Source: Patagioenas fasciata
Lineage: Eukaryota; Chordata; Aves; Columbiformes; Columbidae
Length of the DNA: 64,000 nucleotides
Assembly: GCF_037038585.1 (NCBI RefSeq)
Contig: NC_092520.1
Span: forward strand, 194,129,604 to 194,193,603
Direction of reading: 5' to 3'
A program made the translations under genes and the position numbers. This document shows, one piece after another, positions 53,715-64,000 of the stretch; within the stretch, counting starts at the first letter, position 1, and every line of letters begins with the position of its first letter. Below the pieces are notes generated by a model. It saw only the letters and a list, made by a program, of their open reading frames with translations. It made no database searches and was not told the DNA's origin.

Positions 53715-56700
53715 GTAAGTACTTTAAATGATACGCAATTTAAAAGTGTAGGTGAGGTCTCAGTGCCCAGTAATCTGTTCAGTTTCACATCATTTTGAGA
53801 CTCAGAATTTCATCACTGATCATACTGAGTATAAATATTTGTACAGAAAGGGATGTATTTAGCAAATTTAGAATGTAATACTTAATTGACTGATGGTATT
53901 CTTTGCATAATTCTACACTAATCAAAGATGCCATATGAAGGCTGATTTTTATCTTTAATACTAATCATATAGCATAAACAGACAGTAAGAGTGGTAGTGG
54001 TAAATATCAACCCATATGTATGTATAAGCAGTGCCTTTTGGTAAAGGATGTAAAGTATTCTGATCACATGCATGCTTTTAACATATTTTTAACTGTAAAA
54101 AGTACTTGCCATTATAGCATTTTGGCATTAAAAACATATGTGGTACTTAATTGCCACATTCATCTTTCATGGTTCAATAGTCATGTAGTTACTTGGTAGA
54201 ATCTTTCTTCATGTAGTGAGGTGTATACTTGTGTTTCTTAGATGAACATCACAATGATTTGAATTTTTGTGTAACTACTAGAACCACAGGACTCTGATCT
54301 GGCATGTACGTCATATGCTGCTATTATGTTCTGAACCATGTTAATTAAAGGTCATTATAGCAATTAGAATTTGACCTTTTTCTATCAGCTTGTGTGTTTT
54401 GAAGAGCTAAAAATGTTTCACTGTTTATACAGTAAATACGTGGTTTTGAACAGTGAAGTATTGCCTTATTTTCATGGAAACAGATGAACACTTTTTCCTT
54501 TCTGACTGTCTGCAGAACTTGGATTTCATTTTAGATGTACTGTTACATAAAAAGAGAACAAAGGAAGAGATGGCTTTCTTTGCATTAAATTTTCTCAAAC
54601 GTAATTGTCTAAAAGGACAACTATCTATAATTAGATTTTGCTTTTTACAAAGTTGTTGTGAATGCTCCCAGGTAGTTATGTTTAATGATCATTTGCTGAA
54701 GTCATATCATGAAGAAGCATGAATTTTATGGATAAATGAAAATGCCTTTTTATTAATAAAGTAATCAAATAAATTCCAATTAGATTTTTCTCCCAAGTAT
54801 TACAGTGATTAATCTCAACTCTTCTGAAAGACAGTGTCCCCTGAGGAAAGTCCATATGCTGAGCAACATAAGTTGTAGTGAACAGAACTGTCTAGTTCAG
54901 TGAGCAGTTGCAAACTGCGGGGTAACTTCACAGTGGCTGCTGGTATGGGCTGTTCTTGTGCAGGATCAATTCAATGTTTCAAGCACAATTTCAGGTTGTG
55001 TTCTATAAATACTGTTCTTCTGTCTGCTGGAATTCTCTGTGTGTGTGCTTATACACACACTATCCTTATTTTCTGTCATTATTGACAAGGACTTTTGAAA
55101 GACACCCATAATTTTGTAACATGAAAAAAAACAGCTGAATAAAACCAAAGAGCTATTCTGTGTTTCATCTTCTCCAGCCCTTTCAAAGAAATGCTTGCTC
55201 AGAGTAACAACAAGCAAAAAGAAAAAATGTTAGTAATAGAACGCACTAATCATTTATTGCTGAGAGTGTAACTGTGATAACTATGAAACAAACTGAATAG
55301 TTGGCAAGGGAACACAAGGAATTGAACACAAGGCTGGACCACTGGACCAAAGCAGGAGGAGAATTTGGAGGGAGGCAGGGACGCAGATGGAAGAATCTTC
55401 ATCAAGGTATCGGAACATTGTTTTTGTCCCCGTGTTCTTGTTGGTAACTGCCCAGCTGCCCATGTGCATAATGCACGTTGGTGGAGCCAAGCAGAGGATG
55501 CGAAGTGGAGGCTTAGCTGAGGTTTCTGAAACTTATTTACCACTGAACACTGCAGTTACCTTTTGAGCATTTTATTAGGTATTTGCCAAGTCAGGGCACA
55601 GTGCTTGATTCAAACATGCCTTAAGTCTTGATAACCAGCAGAATATAATCTTCACAACTTGGCATGTTTTGATATTTTTCTTCAAAATTTTTCACACAAA
55701 GACTACATTATTAAATGTTCATCAGTAGCTTAATTTGAAAGGAGTTACTGATTTCCATCTGAATAGTTGCTTTTTAAAGAATGACATTATTTGTATTAAT
55801 TTATCTTATTTGTTGCTTTGCAGAGTTGCCTCCTTATTACCTCGGGATTTTCATTATATCTGGGAAATATTTTTCCATCTGAAATGGATTATTTACGTTG
55901 TGCAGCAGGTTCAGTAAGCATTCTTAATTATTTGCTGTGGCTGTTTGACAGCAAAATCAATAGTAAATAACTTTTGCCTTTTATTCTGTCTTTACTACTA
56001 ACTTTCTTAATGGAAGATTTAATCCTTTTTAACAGTTCATTAAATGGGTTTTCATTCCATGGTTAAGGGCGTAATGGTTGTCATAAAGACAACTGGTTTG
56101 TGCCGCCATTTTTGTTAGCCAGCTCACCACTGGCATGCAGTAGTTACCTGCACGAACAATTTTTTCTCTGCTTGACTTTAAGAAAATTTGCCTTGTTACT
56201 TATTTGGGGAATTTCCTGGCTAAATGCTATCAAAATGCATTTGAGGCTGTATTTCAAAGTATTACTTTTTAGATTTATTTTGCCATAATATCTGAGTACT
56301 GAAGCAGGTTAAAGTTCTCTTGAGTATTATTCTAGTAGTAGAAAATGTGTTAAAGATGTCTGACAGTTTCCAAAGTCCACTATTTTTTACTGCATTTTTA
56401 GAGACTTATATTTTTTTTACTATATTACAAATGCTTAATCTACACTTTAGATCTGTGTGCATAAGATGGGTCTGATTTACTTGCTTCCTTCATGGCAGAA
56501 TTCTGTCATTGTTACTTTCGCAGCTTGGCTTACAGATTTGTTTTAAGATAGATGCAAGACTAATGCTTTACTTTAAACAAAAAAGTCCCACGTGTTGCTC
56601 AGTGAATGAGTTGTTGCTTATGTTTCTGCTAGAGGTGTTAGAATTAAGTTGAAGCAGTTTTTGAAGTTAGTATCTTCACTAATGTGATATTCTCTGCAAC

Positions 56701-58203
56701 ATTAGTGTTGGTTACTGAGCTGTCTCCTTTTCTGCCCCAAATCTTGTCTCTTTGAACTTTGCATTTCTTGAGACTTTCCAGAGATCTGGTAGATGCAGAA
56801 GGTGATCATATTGTGTTTGAAAGGCTTGCTGTGGGTAAAGGTGTGTGTATTTGGGTGTCTGTATGTGAGCAAGCTGTTACAGCTCCTATTACAGATCAAG
56901 GAGTCAGTATAGTTGGAAGAGCCTGGGAAACTCTATGGCCAACTGATCACTAAGTGTCTGGTTTGGCATGAGCTGAATTGCTCTCTAGACTTTTTTGACC
57001 ATTTTTAGTTGTAGGATTCAGTTGCCTGAACACAGTCATGTAGTGTTCCAGAGACTCCAGGGAACCTGTTAAATACAGGTCATTTAGGTGTTAAGGATGT
57101 AGTGCCAAGGATTTTACATGTTGATATCAATCTAGTTACAGTGGTCCCATTGTTAAGCCATCAGTGCTTAGATGTGTGAAAAGATAATTAGTGAGGAATT
57201 GAAGCATTTGTTACATGATTCATTATTTAGCATGGAAACATTTAATAATTTTTGTTGAATATATTTTTATTTTTCTCATTAGTGTGCTGTGAAACAGAGT
57301 TGGATCTGTAATGGTACCATATCTATTGTGGTGGGGAACAGCTAAGGGATAGAGAAATAGCTTTGTGGAACTTTTCACTTATGCATGATTTTTTCCATTT
57401 AGCTCTGCCTGTAAGTATAGAAGCACAGCTCCTAGTGAACATAGTGAGGGTCCCAGACACAATTCTTAAAGTCTGATTTGACTCAACAGATTAGTTTTCA
57501 CAAAGTTCTTCAGAACTGTGTTGTGACTGGACAAATTTTAGCTTACACAACCATGACTTGTCTGTGTTTTTCTGCTCAAGGATCACAGGCCTTCTAGAGT
57601 TAATTTAAACTAATAAGAGCCATGAAGTGCCTCATAAATGACTTTGTTTCTTTACTTAGCACATTGTGCTGGGTAGCTAGTCAAAACTGAGGGATATGGA
57701 AGGCACATTTAAACCTCTTCTAATCTTGTAATTAATCAGCTGAGACAAGAGTGACAGACTTTCCTCAGGGTTTCTAGTCTTCTGTTTGTCCAAGTTAACT
57801 GGAATATGAATTCAAGACCAAATAAAATCCATGTACAGAAATATATTTAAAATTCTATGTGCAGAATATCCCACTAGTCTTCTCTTTTAATTTTCCCAGT
57901 GTATTCCTTCAGCAGTTGTGAGCTTTGCTATAGCAAGGAATAAGATTAACGTGGTAAGTATAAGATTTTTACTGGTAATTATATATATATATATGAATGA
58001 TATACATATATATATACACATATATATATATATATGAATTTCCCTTCCCCCCACACTGTGGTTAAGCTAAGAGAAAAACCCCTTCTGAAACTGTTTTTCA
58101 GATACCAGATTTTCAAATTCTGTTTGTCTCTACATTTGCTGTTACAACAACGTGTTTAATTTGGTTTGGATGCAAACTTGTCCTCAATCCATCAGCTATA
58201 AAT
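53535..58203 (+). CDS. MLC1: MLC1, astrocytic membrane protein (5' part, 4 coding exons; continues beyond window)
   Basis: MLC1 is a multi-pass membrane protein of astrocyte end-feet. It works with GlialCAM in ion, water and volume regulation, and its human loss causes megalencephalic leukoencephalopathy with subcortical cysts. Four exons (53535-53714, 55824-55913, 57900-57953, 58102-58203) join in phase 0 to give 142 residues of a protein that is 377 residues in human. The cytosolic N-terminus has [12 protein letters not shown] and [13 protein letters not shown]. The membrane segments begin near residue 52. I could not find the next mammalian exon (the leucine-rich fourth membrane helix) before the window ends. 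It is divergent from MOV10L1, as in human. Confidence 0.95.
53715..57899 (+). other. MLC1: MLC1 introns flanking coding exon 2, nothing recognised
   Basis: Introns of 2.1 kb and 2.0 kb on either side of coding exon 2, AT-rich, without recognised repeats. Confidence 0.55.
55824..55913 (+). CDS. MLC1: MLC1 coding exon 2 (residues 61-90)
   Basis: Reads [20 protein letters not shown] then [10 protein letters not shown], almost identical to mammalian MLC1, and completes the first membrane segment. The acceptor is TTGCAG|AGTTGC and the donor TCA|GTAAGC. It starts and ends in phase 0. Confidence 0.97.
57900..57953 (+). CDS. MLC1: MLC1 coding exon 3 (residues 91-108)
   Basis: A small 54-nt exon reading [18 protein letters not shown], matching mammalian CIPSAIVSFTVSRRNANV. 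The acceptor is TTCCCAG|TGTATT and the donor GTG|GTAAGT. It starts and ends in phase 0. The intron after it is only 148 bp and holds an AT microsatellite. Confidence 0.95.
57979..58035 (+). repeat. MLC1: (AT)n microsatellite inside short MLC1 intron 3
   Basis: 57 bp of AT alternation, interrupted by GAATG and a few ACA steps, within the 148-bp intron 57954-58101. It takes up nearly 40% of that intron. Confidence 0.9.
58102..58203 (+). CDS. MLC1: MLC1 coding exon 4 (residues 109-142)
   Basis: Reads [20 protein letters not shown] then [14 protein letters not shown], a membrane segment nearly identical to mammals. The acceptor is TTTCAG|ATACCA and the donor AAT|GTAAGT. It starts and ends in phase 0. 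Confidence 0.97.
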
Positions 58204-58761
58204 GTAAGTTACTAAAATAGTTACTAATTAATGCTACGTTTATCTTTGTTAAAAGAAAAGAAAGGGGGATGAGGTGGGTGGAGGTCATGTGTAATGACAT
58301 GGTTGTCAATACTCTCGTATTTTTACTTAGTTTGTGAGGAGAGATCAGTAACTTTATTTTTCTGAGTAAGAAAAGACTGAAAAATTTACATTGGAGACGG
58401 AAACTCATGTGGCTAAAAGATACATACATGGTACAGCTAACTTTGAGGAGATTAATATGGAAATTACTTTCTTCTTGTATTCAAAGTTCAAAATTATGAA
58501 TTAGATTTTAAATGTGATTCAGTTTGATCAACTGACTGTTTATTTTTCCATTGACTGTAGCAACTTCTTTTTTTTTTTTTTTTTGAAAAAGCAGGGTCAG
58601 AAGAGAAAACTGAAAATGAATTAGCAGGTCATCTGTAGATTAGCAATTTTTTAGGGTTGAATTGTACTGAAATGAGAAGGTGTCCCAAACAGTGCTACTT
58701 CTAGGACATTTAATCATCAGGTTAAGTATAATCCTTTCCTGAGTCTTCTTTAATGGATAGT

Positions 58762-59328
58762 TGTCGAGGTTTTGATTGCGGGTTGACAATAAAACTGTGG
58801 CAGATGTATTGTTAGCCCCCTCTCCCTCCCCTTCCCTCTTTAGCCCCTTCCTCTCCTCCCTTCCCACTAAGGACAGCCAATCGGGAGGGAAAGAAGGACA
58901 GAGAGAAGAGAGTCGGAAAAATGAAAAATGTTTTACTAATGCTACTGATAAAATAGAGGAAAATAATACAAAATATACAAAACCAATCTTGAGAGTCCCG
59001 GCAGCTGCGCTGGCAGATTGTAGGGCTGACACCCGAAGTCATGGACTGGACTCTGCAGCCAACCGGAACTGGATTCGGTCTGTCACTAGGCCTAAGTTTG
59101 CAGGGACGACTAGCAAGGTCCTCTCCTAATGTCGGCCGTAAGGAAAAGGGAACGAGATCCTTGTGATCTCCCACTTTTATATGAAGTATTCAAGTGAATG
59201 GGATGTTATACTCCGTTGGTCAGTTTCTGGTCACCTGTTTCTCATTGCCCCTCTCACGAGATGTACATCCATCCTTATCAGTCCAGCGACCTTGCATACT
59301 ATTGCACATAGCAATGTCTACCAAAACA
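58762..59328 (-). mobile_element. Endogenous-retrovirus LTR, antisense in MLC1 intron 4
   Basis: On the minus strand the element starts TGTTTTGGTAGACATTGC and ends AAAACCTCGACA, resembling the avian ERVL-type LTR ends I know. A TATA-like ATATAAAAG lies near 59174-59182 and a purine-rich GGGAAGGGGAGGGAGAGGGG block lies in its downstream half. No internal retroviral genes adjoin it. I could not find a matching target-site duplication, so one edge may be eroded or misplaced. Confidence 0.7.
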
Positions 59329-62300
59329 TTTATCTGTTTTTTTCAGGAAAATGCCGCTAATATGAAGGGTTTAGCTGACAGGCAAAAAAAAATGAGAAAC
59401 TTGTTTTTAACAAGAACAGAACAATAGTTTTGCTTGTGAGACCACCAGGAAGGAAACTTTCAATGAACATTTTTCTTATACATCATCACCAAAGAGAATG
59501 CAGCAGTTATGTAATTTGAAGCACACGTATTTCATGCTGGGAAAAATTCACTGGGTTTGAGTCACAACCTTTTAACATCTGTCTTTGGTAGTCTGAGCCA
59601 AACAGTAGAACTGTAGGGTGGTTTTATGTTTTTTTGCTACAGTAAAATGTTTTGAAACCTCGATACTACAGAATATTACATGAATGAGTAAATAACATAG
59701 TGATAGGTATTATTGTTGCCATTGATGAATAATTGTAATAGACTATCACTCAATACAACTACATCATACATTTCCTATAAAGGTTAATGACTACTCTCGT
59801 GCTGTTGTTGAGTTCTTCTCCCGCTATCACATCAGCTGCTGTCATACTAAGAGCTCAGCAGCAATAATGACTCCTTATAGAGCAGATCTGAATTAGTAAC
59901 AAAAGACTTCTCTAATAGAAAAACAGTGCAGAAGCTTGAGTTTGTTTTGGAGTTATCTGTACTATTTTTGTAATATCTGGAGCTCCAGATTTCACAGATG
60001 TTGAACTTTTAAATTAATTGTGTTTACTTCCCCTTAGGAAGTGCCAACACTTGCAAATCTGCTTTCTAAATTCAGTAACTAAGTCTAACTTCACATTTCT
60101 GTGCAGCTGGCCCAATTTTCAGAGAGATGCAGTACCGCAGTAAGTCAGAACAGTGGAGATTTAGCACTCTGGACAGTCAAATTCAAGCAATAGTGGCTTT
60201 AGATGTGGGCAGTTTTGTGTTTGGTGGGACTTCATGCCTCCCTCGGTTCTGTGTGTATCTCAGAGCAGTTTACACCAGTCAATTCTTCTCACAGCCTTTG
60301 CAAGGTATTTGCTAGTGTAGCAGTTTCCTCATGTGTTTGCCCCTTCAATGTCTTGGGCTATTGGGGCTGAATGAATTATATACCATATATGCCTTTTCCC
60401 TTCCTTTCTTGGTAGTGAGTTTGAATATTAGAAACCAGTCCAAGCATTCTGAGAGAAAACAGCAGAGAAGTCTTACTGGAGACTGCCTGTCACTTTACAT
60501 TCCCCTCCCCTGGTAGACAGGATCACAGTGCTGTCGGGACACTGGAAGGCTATGTCTGTTATTAAATATTAACAGCGTTTGTATTTTTAAGCCAGATAAA
60601 ACCATTTGGAAAAAAATGTTATATTAGACTAGAAAAGGATGTGATAAACATTAGCTTTGTAACAAAGCAAATTTGCTCTTTGGCAAATGTTAGTTATCCA
60701 CAATAATATCCACAAGACATCCTTGGTTGTGTGGTTTTAATTATTTTCACTTGTCTATTGCATGTCCATATGGTGTTGTTGATGACTGAATAAAGATAAG
60801 TCAGGATAACTGTGCGCAGAGTTGGCTCTGAAGCTGTTTTGAGTTTCTGTCTCAGGAGTTATTCATGATGCTGACTTGCTCTCCTCTTTGAAGGGCACTG
60901 TTTCAGTGAGACAGTCTCGCTGTTTGGCAACTTGCTGCCAGCTGTTTTCCATTATCCATGTGGTACAAAGAAAATGTAGAATACCATCTCTTTAACTGTT
61001 CTTTCATCATCATATTTATTTTCCTGCCCCATGGGAAACTGCACAAGAAAAAAATACTTGGTCTGATGCAAAATCACTGCTAGAAGTTTAAAAGCAATAA
61101 GACTCGTGAGAAGGATAAGTTTATCCAGTTAAGACAGTTCATATTTAACCACCCTCCCACTCCCACCTTATAAAGGACTCGGGTAATTCTTCATTACTCT
61201 TACTCATGTTGCTGGATAACTCTGCAAAATGACATTAGATAGATAAATGGAATGCAAGATACAAGCAGTGTCCTAGACTGTGATTATGTGACGCCACTGC
61301 AGTAGCGTGCAGGTCTGTAGTTGGTGTATTATCAGCATGAAGGATGCGATGTATAAGCGATGCATACTGCCACTGCTGCCACTTTGTTCCTTCCTAGCTC
61401 TCGGAGTAAGAAGCCTGAAAAACAAAAATGGAACCTTGTGCTTGTGGGCCACTGAAACTGAAAGGGTGCAGATCTTGAACAGGGTTCAAGTTATCTCCAA
61501 ATTGAGTACATACATTTATTGTCTCCTTGTGAGTTTAGTGTCTGTACCTCTGTTATAGTTGAGATGATCCAGTGACTGGGACCCTGCGCTACAATCTTGT
61601 TTGCCTCAGGCAGGATTCCACGGCCTGAACTTAGACATCTCCTATTTTAAATGTTCTGTGAGATATTCTACCTGACTGCTGCGTCTACTCTGATGGGTGA
61701 AAGTCTCCTGTCGGTCCTGTGTCATACACCCCATTTGTGCAGGCACACTCAGCATGCTTGGATAGTTCAAATGGCACTGGCAGCCAGTATGATTGAACCC
61801 TACCTCTAGCAAGTGGCTGGCCCTGTAGCTTTTGGGGTTCTCTCTCTTTTCTGTATAGATGAGGTCTCCGCTGACAGTAGTGGAAGCCTCGACAACAAAG
61901 GTGTACACACATACTGGAGTGTAGATGCTTGAATTCATTGCCTAACTATAAGCGTGCATCTCCATGAGGTGTGTGCTGGCTTGTCTTGTCCTGCTCCAGC
62001 TGCTCATCCAAGAAGGCATCAGCCTCCTTTAGGTTCTCTGTCATTATTTGTCAGACCTGTGCAGATGTCTGGAAATATCTGTAGGATATCTTAAATCATG
62101 TTAAAAGTATGCATTGAAGCAACTATATTGATCTTTAAATTATTTAATCTTGAAATAAATTCAATCCTTTCATACAGCTTCAGTGAACCATGTTTTTAAT
62201 ACCCGGTGCAGGTTCAGGGCAAATTGGATTGAGGTTGTGCTAATCTACTAATTTCTGCCCAGTTGCACTTGTGTGTTCCTTAGTTATGGAAGAAAATTAG

Positions 62301-62804
62301 GGACACAGTTTACTTGGTTCTCTGCATTGGGTGATAGATTTTATGTACAGTGGTAGTTGTAGAGAGAATTTTCTTCAGTACCTAGAAATCTAATATGGAA
62401 TTTCCCATAGTTACAGGTGGTATAAAAAGGTACTTACTTGTAACTTTAGCTGTATTTCTGTTTAAAAAATAATGAAACTACTCAAACTCTAAAACTGGAA
62501 ATGAGATATTTTTATTTTGGTCTAGCAGTGTTGAACTAATTTTGGGGGTGGAAGGCTCTATCTGGTGTTCCAGATGTGTCATATAAAAAAATACTGAAAA
62601 TATTAATATTAAATTAAAATCTAATTTATTTACTGTTACTTTTTCAATTTATTTTATTTACTTCTTGTAAGTGACGCTAAATCAGCTAGTCCATCAGTGT
62701 AGTTACAGTGCTTCTGGACACAAACTTGTCTGTCTACTTGGCACTGCACTGTGTAGTGTGGCCTTGGCAGCCCACATCAGTACCAGCGCTGTGTGTCAAA
62801 ACAC
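59329..62804 (+). other. MLC1: MLC1 intron 4 (continues), no exon found
   Basis: No match to the next MLC1 exons was recognised. A cryptic acceptor followed by a 27-codon frame lies at 59347-59427. Confidence 0.5.
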
Positions 62805-63395
62805 ATCACCTGGACAAGCTCGAAAATTGGGCCCATGTGAACCTCATGAGGTTCAGCAAGACCAAATGCAAGGTCCTGCACGTGGGTCGGGGCAGCCCCC
62901 AGTATCAACACAGGCTGTGGCATGAAGGAGTTGAGAACAGCCCTGTGGAGGAGGATTTAGGGGTACTGCTGTACAGAAGATTGGACATGAGGCAGCAACG
63001 CATGCTCACAGCCCAGAAGGCCAATCGTATCTTGGGCTGCATCAAAAGGAGCGTGGCTAGGGAGGTGATTCTGCCCCTGTACTCTACTCTGGTGAGACCC
63101 CACCTGCAGTCCTGTGTCCTGCTCTGGGGCCCTCAGTACGGGAAAGACATGGACCTGTTGGAGAGGGTACAGAGGAGGCCACCAAAGTGATCAGAGGGTT
63201 GGAACAGCTCTCCTATGAGGACAGGCTGAGAGAGTTGGGGTTGTTCAGCTTGGAGAAGGCTCCAGGGAGACCTTATTGCAGCCTATAAGAAAAATGGGGA
63301 CAGACTTTTTAGCAGGGCCTGTTACGACAGGACAAGGGTTAATGGTTTTAAACTAGAAGAGGGGAGATTCAGGCTAGATATGAGGCAGAAGTAAG
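62805..63395 (+). mobile_element. CR1 LINE reverse-transcriptase C-terminal remnant
   Basis: The frame shows LDKLENWAHVNLMRFSKTKC, then KANRILGCIKRSVAREVILP and LYSTLVRPHLQSCVLLWGPQ, and DLLERVQRRP, the CR1 RT C-terminal region. A frameshift and stop fall near 63180. The sequence then continues as [15 protein letters not shown]-type coding in another frame to about 63395. It lacks both the CR1 5' part and the 3' UTR. Confidence 0.92.
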
Positions 63396-64000
63396 GCTGG
63401 AATAAATTGTTCTGCAGGCCACATGTTTGACACCTCTTCTTTTGGCAAATAATGTCTTTATTCTTCATGCTAGCACTTTCCCTGGAAGCTTACTACTATG
63501 TTTATTGCTGTCTGTGGCTCTAGTACAACTGTTGTGTACTGCAAGGCACATAGTTCTGATTGTGATTTCCTGGGGAGGATGAGTTTCTCTACCCAAAAAT
63601 GCCTCTCAAATCTGCCACTTATGATCTTTTTCAAAATACGTGTCCTGTAAGATACGTGGAAGAGAAAAACTGAGACTTTATTATCTACAAAGCAAGTCTG
63701 ACATGAAGGAACAGTATATTTCTGTTCTAAGTCATTGAACAATGGTTTGCTATAATTGTATAGGTTCTGAATGGAGTCAGTTCTCCCTAAACTTCTGGAA
63801 CTTGGCCCAATGACCTGACCTAACCACCAGATATTTTCTTGGGCTGCCAGTGGAAGAACATGGTACTTCTGAAGACAAGAGAGGGAGATCCACTCTGCCT
63901 AACTTGTGTGCCTCTAAAAAATGATGTGGCCCATGTAGACTAGTTGTCTATGACTTTTTGTGAGCTAATAAAGAACCAAAGAGAAATGTTAAGTATTACA
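63396..64000. other. MLC1 intron 4 or beyond, nothing recognised
   Basis: No coding exon, RNA gene or repeat family was recognised up to the right edge. Confidence 0.5.

Noticed and set aside
54453-54722. 89-codon plus-strand frame in MLC1 intron 1
   Set aside because: It has a decent acceptor-like site inside but no similarity to MLC1 or any protein I recognise, and no matching donor context.
58776-59174. Open frames of 117-130 codons on both strands within the LTR
   Set aside because: They fall inside LTR sequence with a purine-rich block and no domain; they arise from base composition.
59347-59427. Genuine MLC1 exon 5
   Set aside because: It does not match the leucine-rich membrane helix that follows in MLC1. 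It is reported only as a cryptic exon.
1-64000. Functional transfer RNA, ribosomal RNA, snoRNA or CRISPR array
   Set aside because: No cloverleaf with both internal promoter boxes, no rRNA similarity, and no regularly spaced direct repeats other than the minisatellite.

Overview
The window is vertebrate nuclear DNA, almost certainly avian. It is AT-rich, has long introns, and carries scattered 3' pieces of CR1 non-LTR retrotransposons (the dominant bird interspersed repeat) plus two stand-alone endogenous-retrovirus LTRs. No bacterial or viral gene organisation is present. The species cannot be fixed from the sequence alone.

Two genes are recognised, arranged head to head. On the minus strand lies a complete MOV10L1 gene, from its ATG at 48791 to its stop at 17835. 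I placed 26 coding exons, all with GT-AG borders and consistent phases. Joined, they give 3609 nt, or 1202 residues plus a stop, against 1211 residues in human MOV10L1. The product is the germline RNA helicase of piRNA biogenesis, and every superfamily-1 helicase motif is intact. On the plus strand, the first four coding exons of MLC1 (astrocytic membrane protein) lie between 53535 and 58203. The remaining MLC1 exons are not in the window. The same MLC1/MOV10L1 pair is neighbouring and divergent in human chromosome 22q13, so this is conserved synteny.

Layout: 1-16.6 kb is intergenic DNA downstream of MOV10L1. It contains two CR1 fragments, a 34-bp minisatellite at 10.3 kb, and one unexplained long open frame just after the minisatellite. 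16.6-17.8 kb is the probable MOV10L1 3' UTR with poly(A) signals. 17.8-48.8 kb is the MOV10L1 gene, with CR1 pieces in its introns. 48.6-49.1 kb is a CpG-rich region that probably serves as a shared divergent promoter, with a TATA-like box, inverted CCAAT and CACGTG E-boxes. 49.3-53.5 kb holds a CR1 and a solo LTR with near-identical flanking repeats, and is probably MLC1 upstream or first-intron DNA. 53.5-64 kb is the 5' part of MLC1, with an AT microsatellite in a 148-bp intron, an antisense LTR, and a CR1 reverse-transcriptase remnant near the right end.

The two genes do not share a pathway; their link is the promoter region. I found no convincing novel gene system. The best leads are the divergent promoter, the minisatellite with its adjoining open frame, a cryptic in-frame exon beside the LTR in MLC1, and the lineage-specific ends and linker of MOV10L1.
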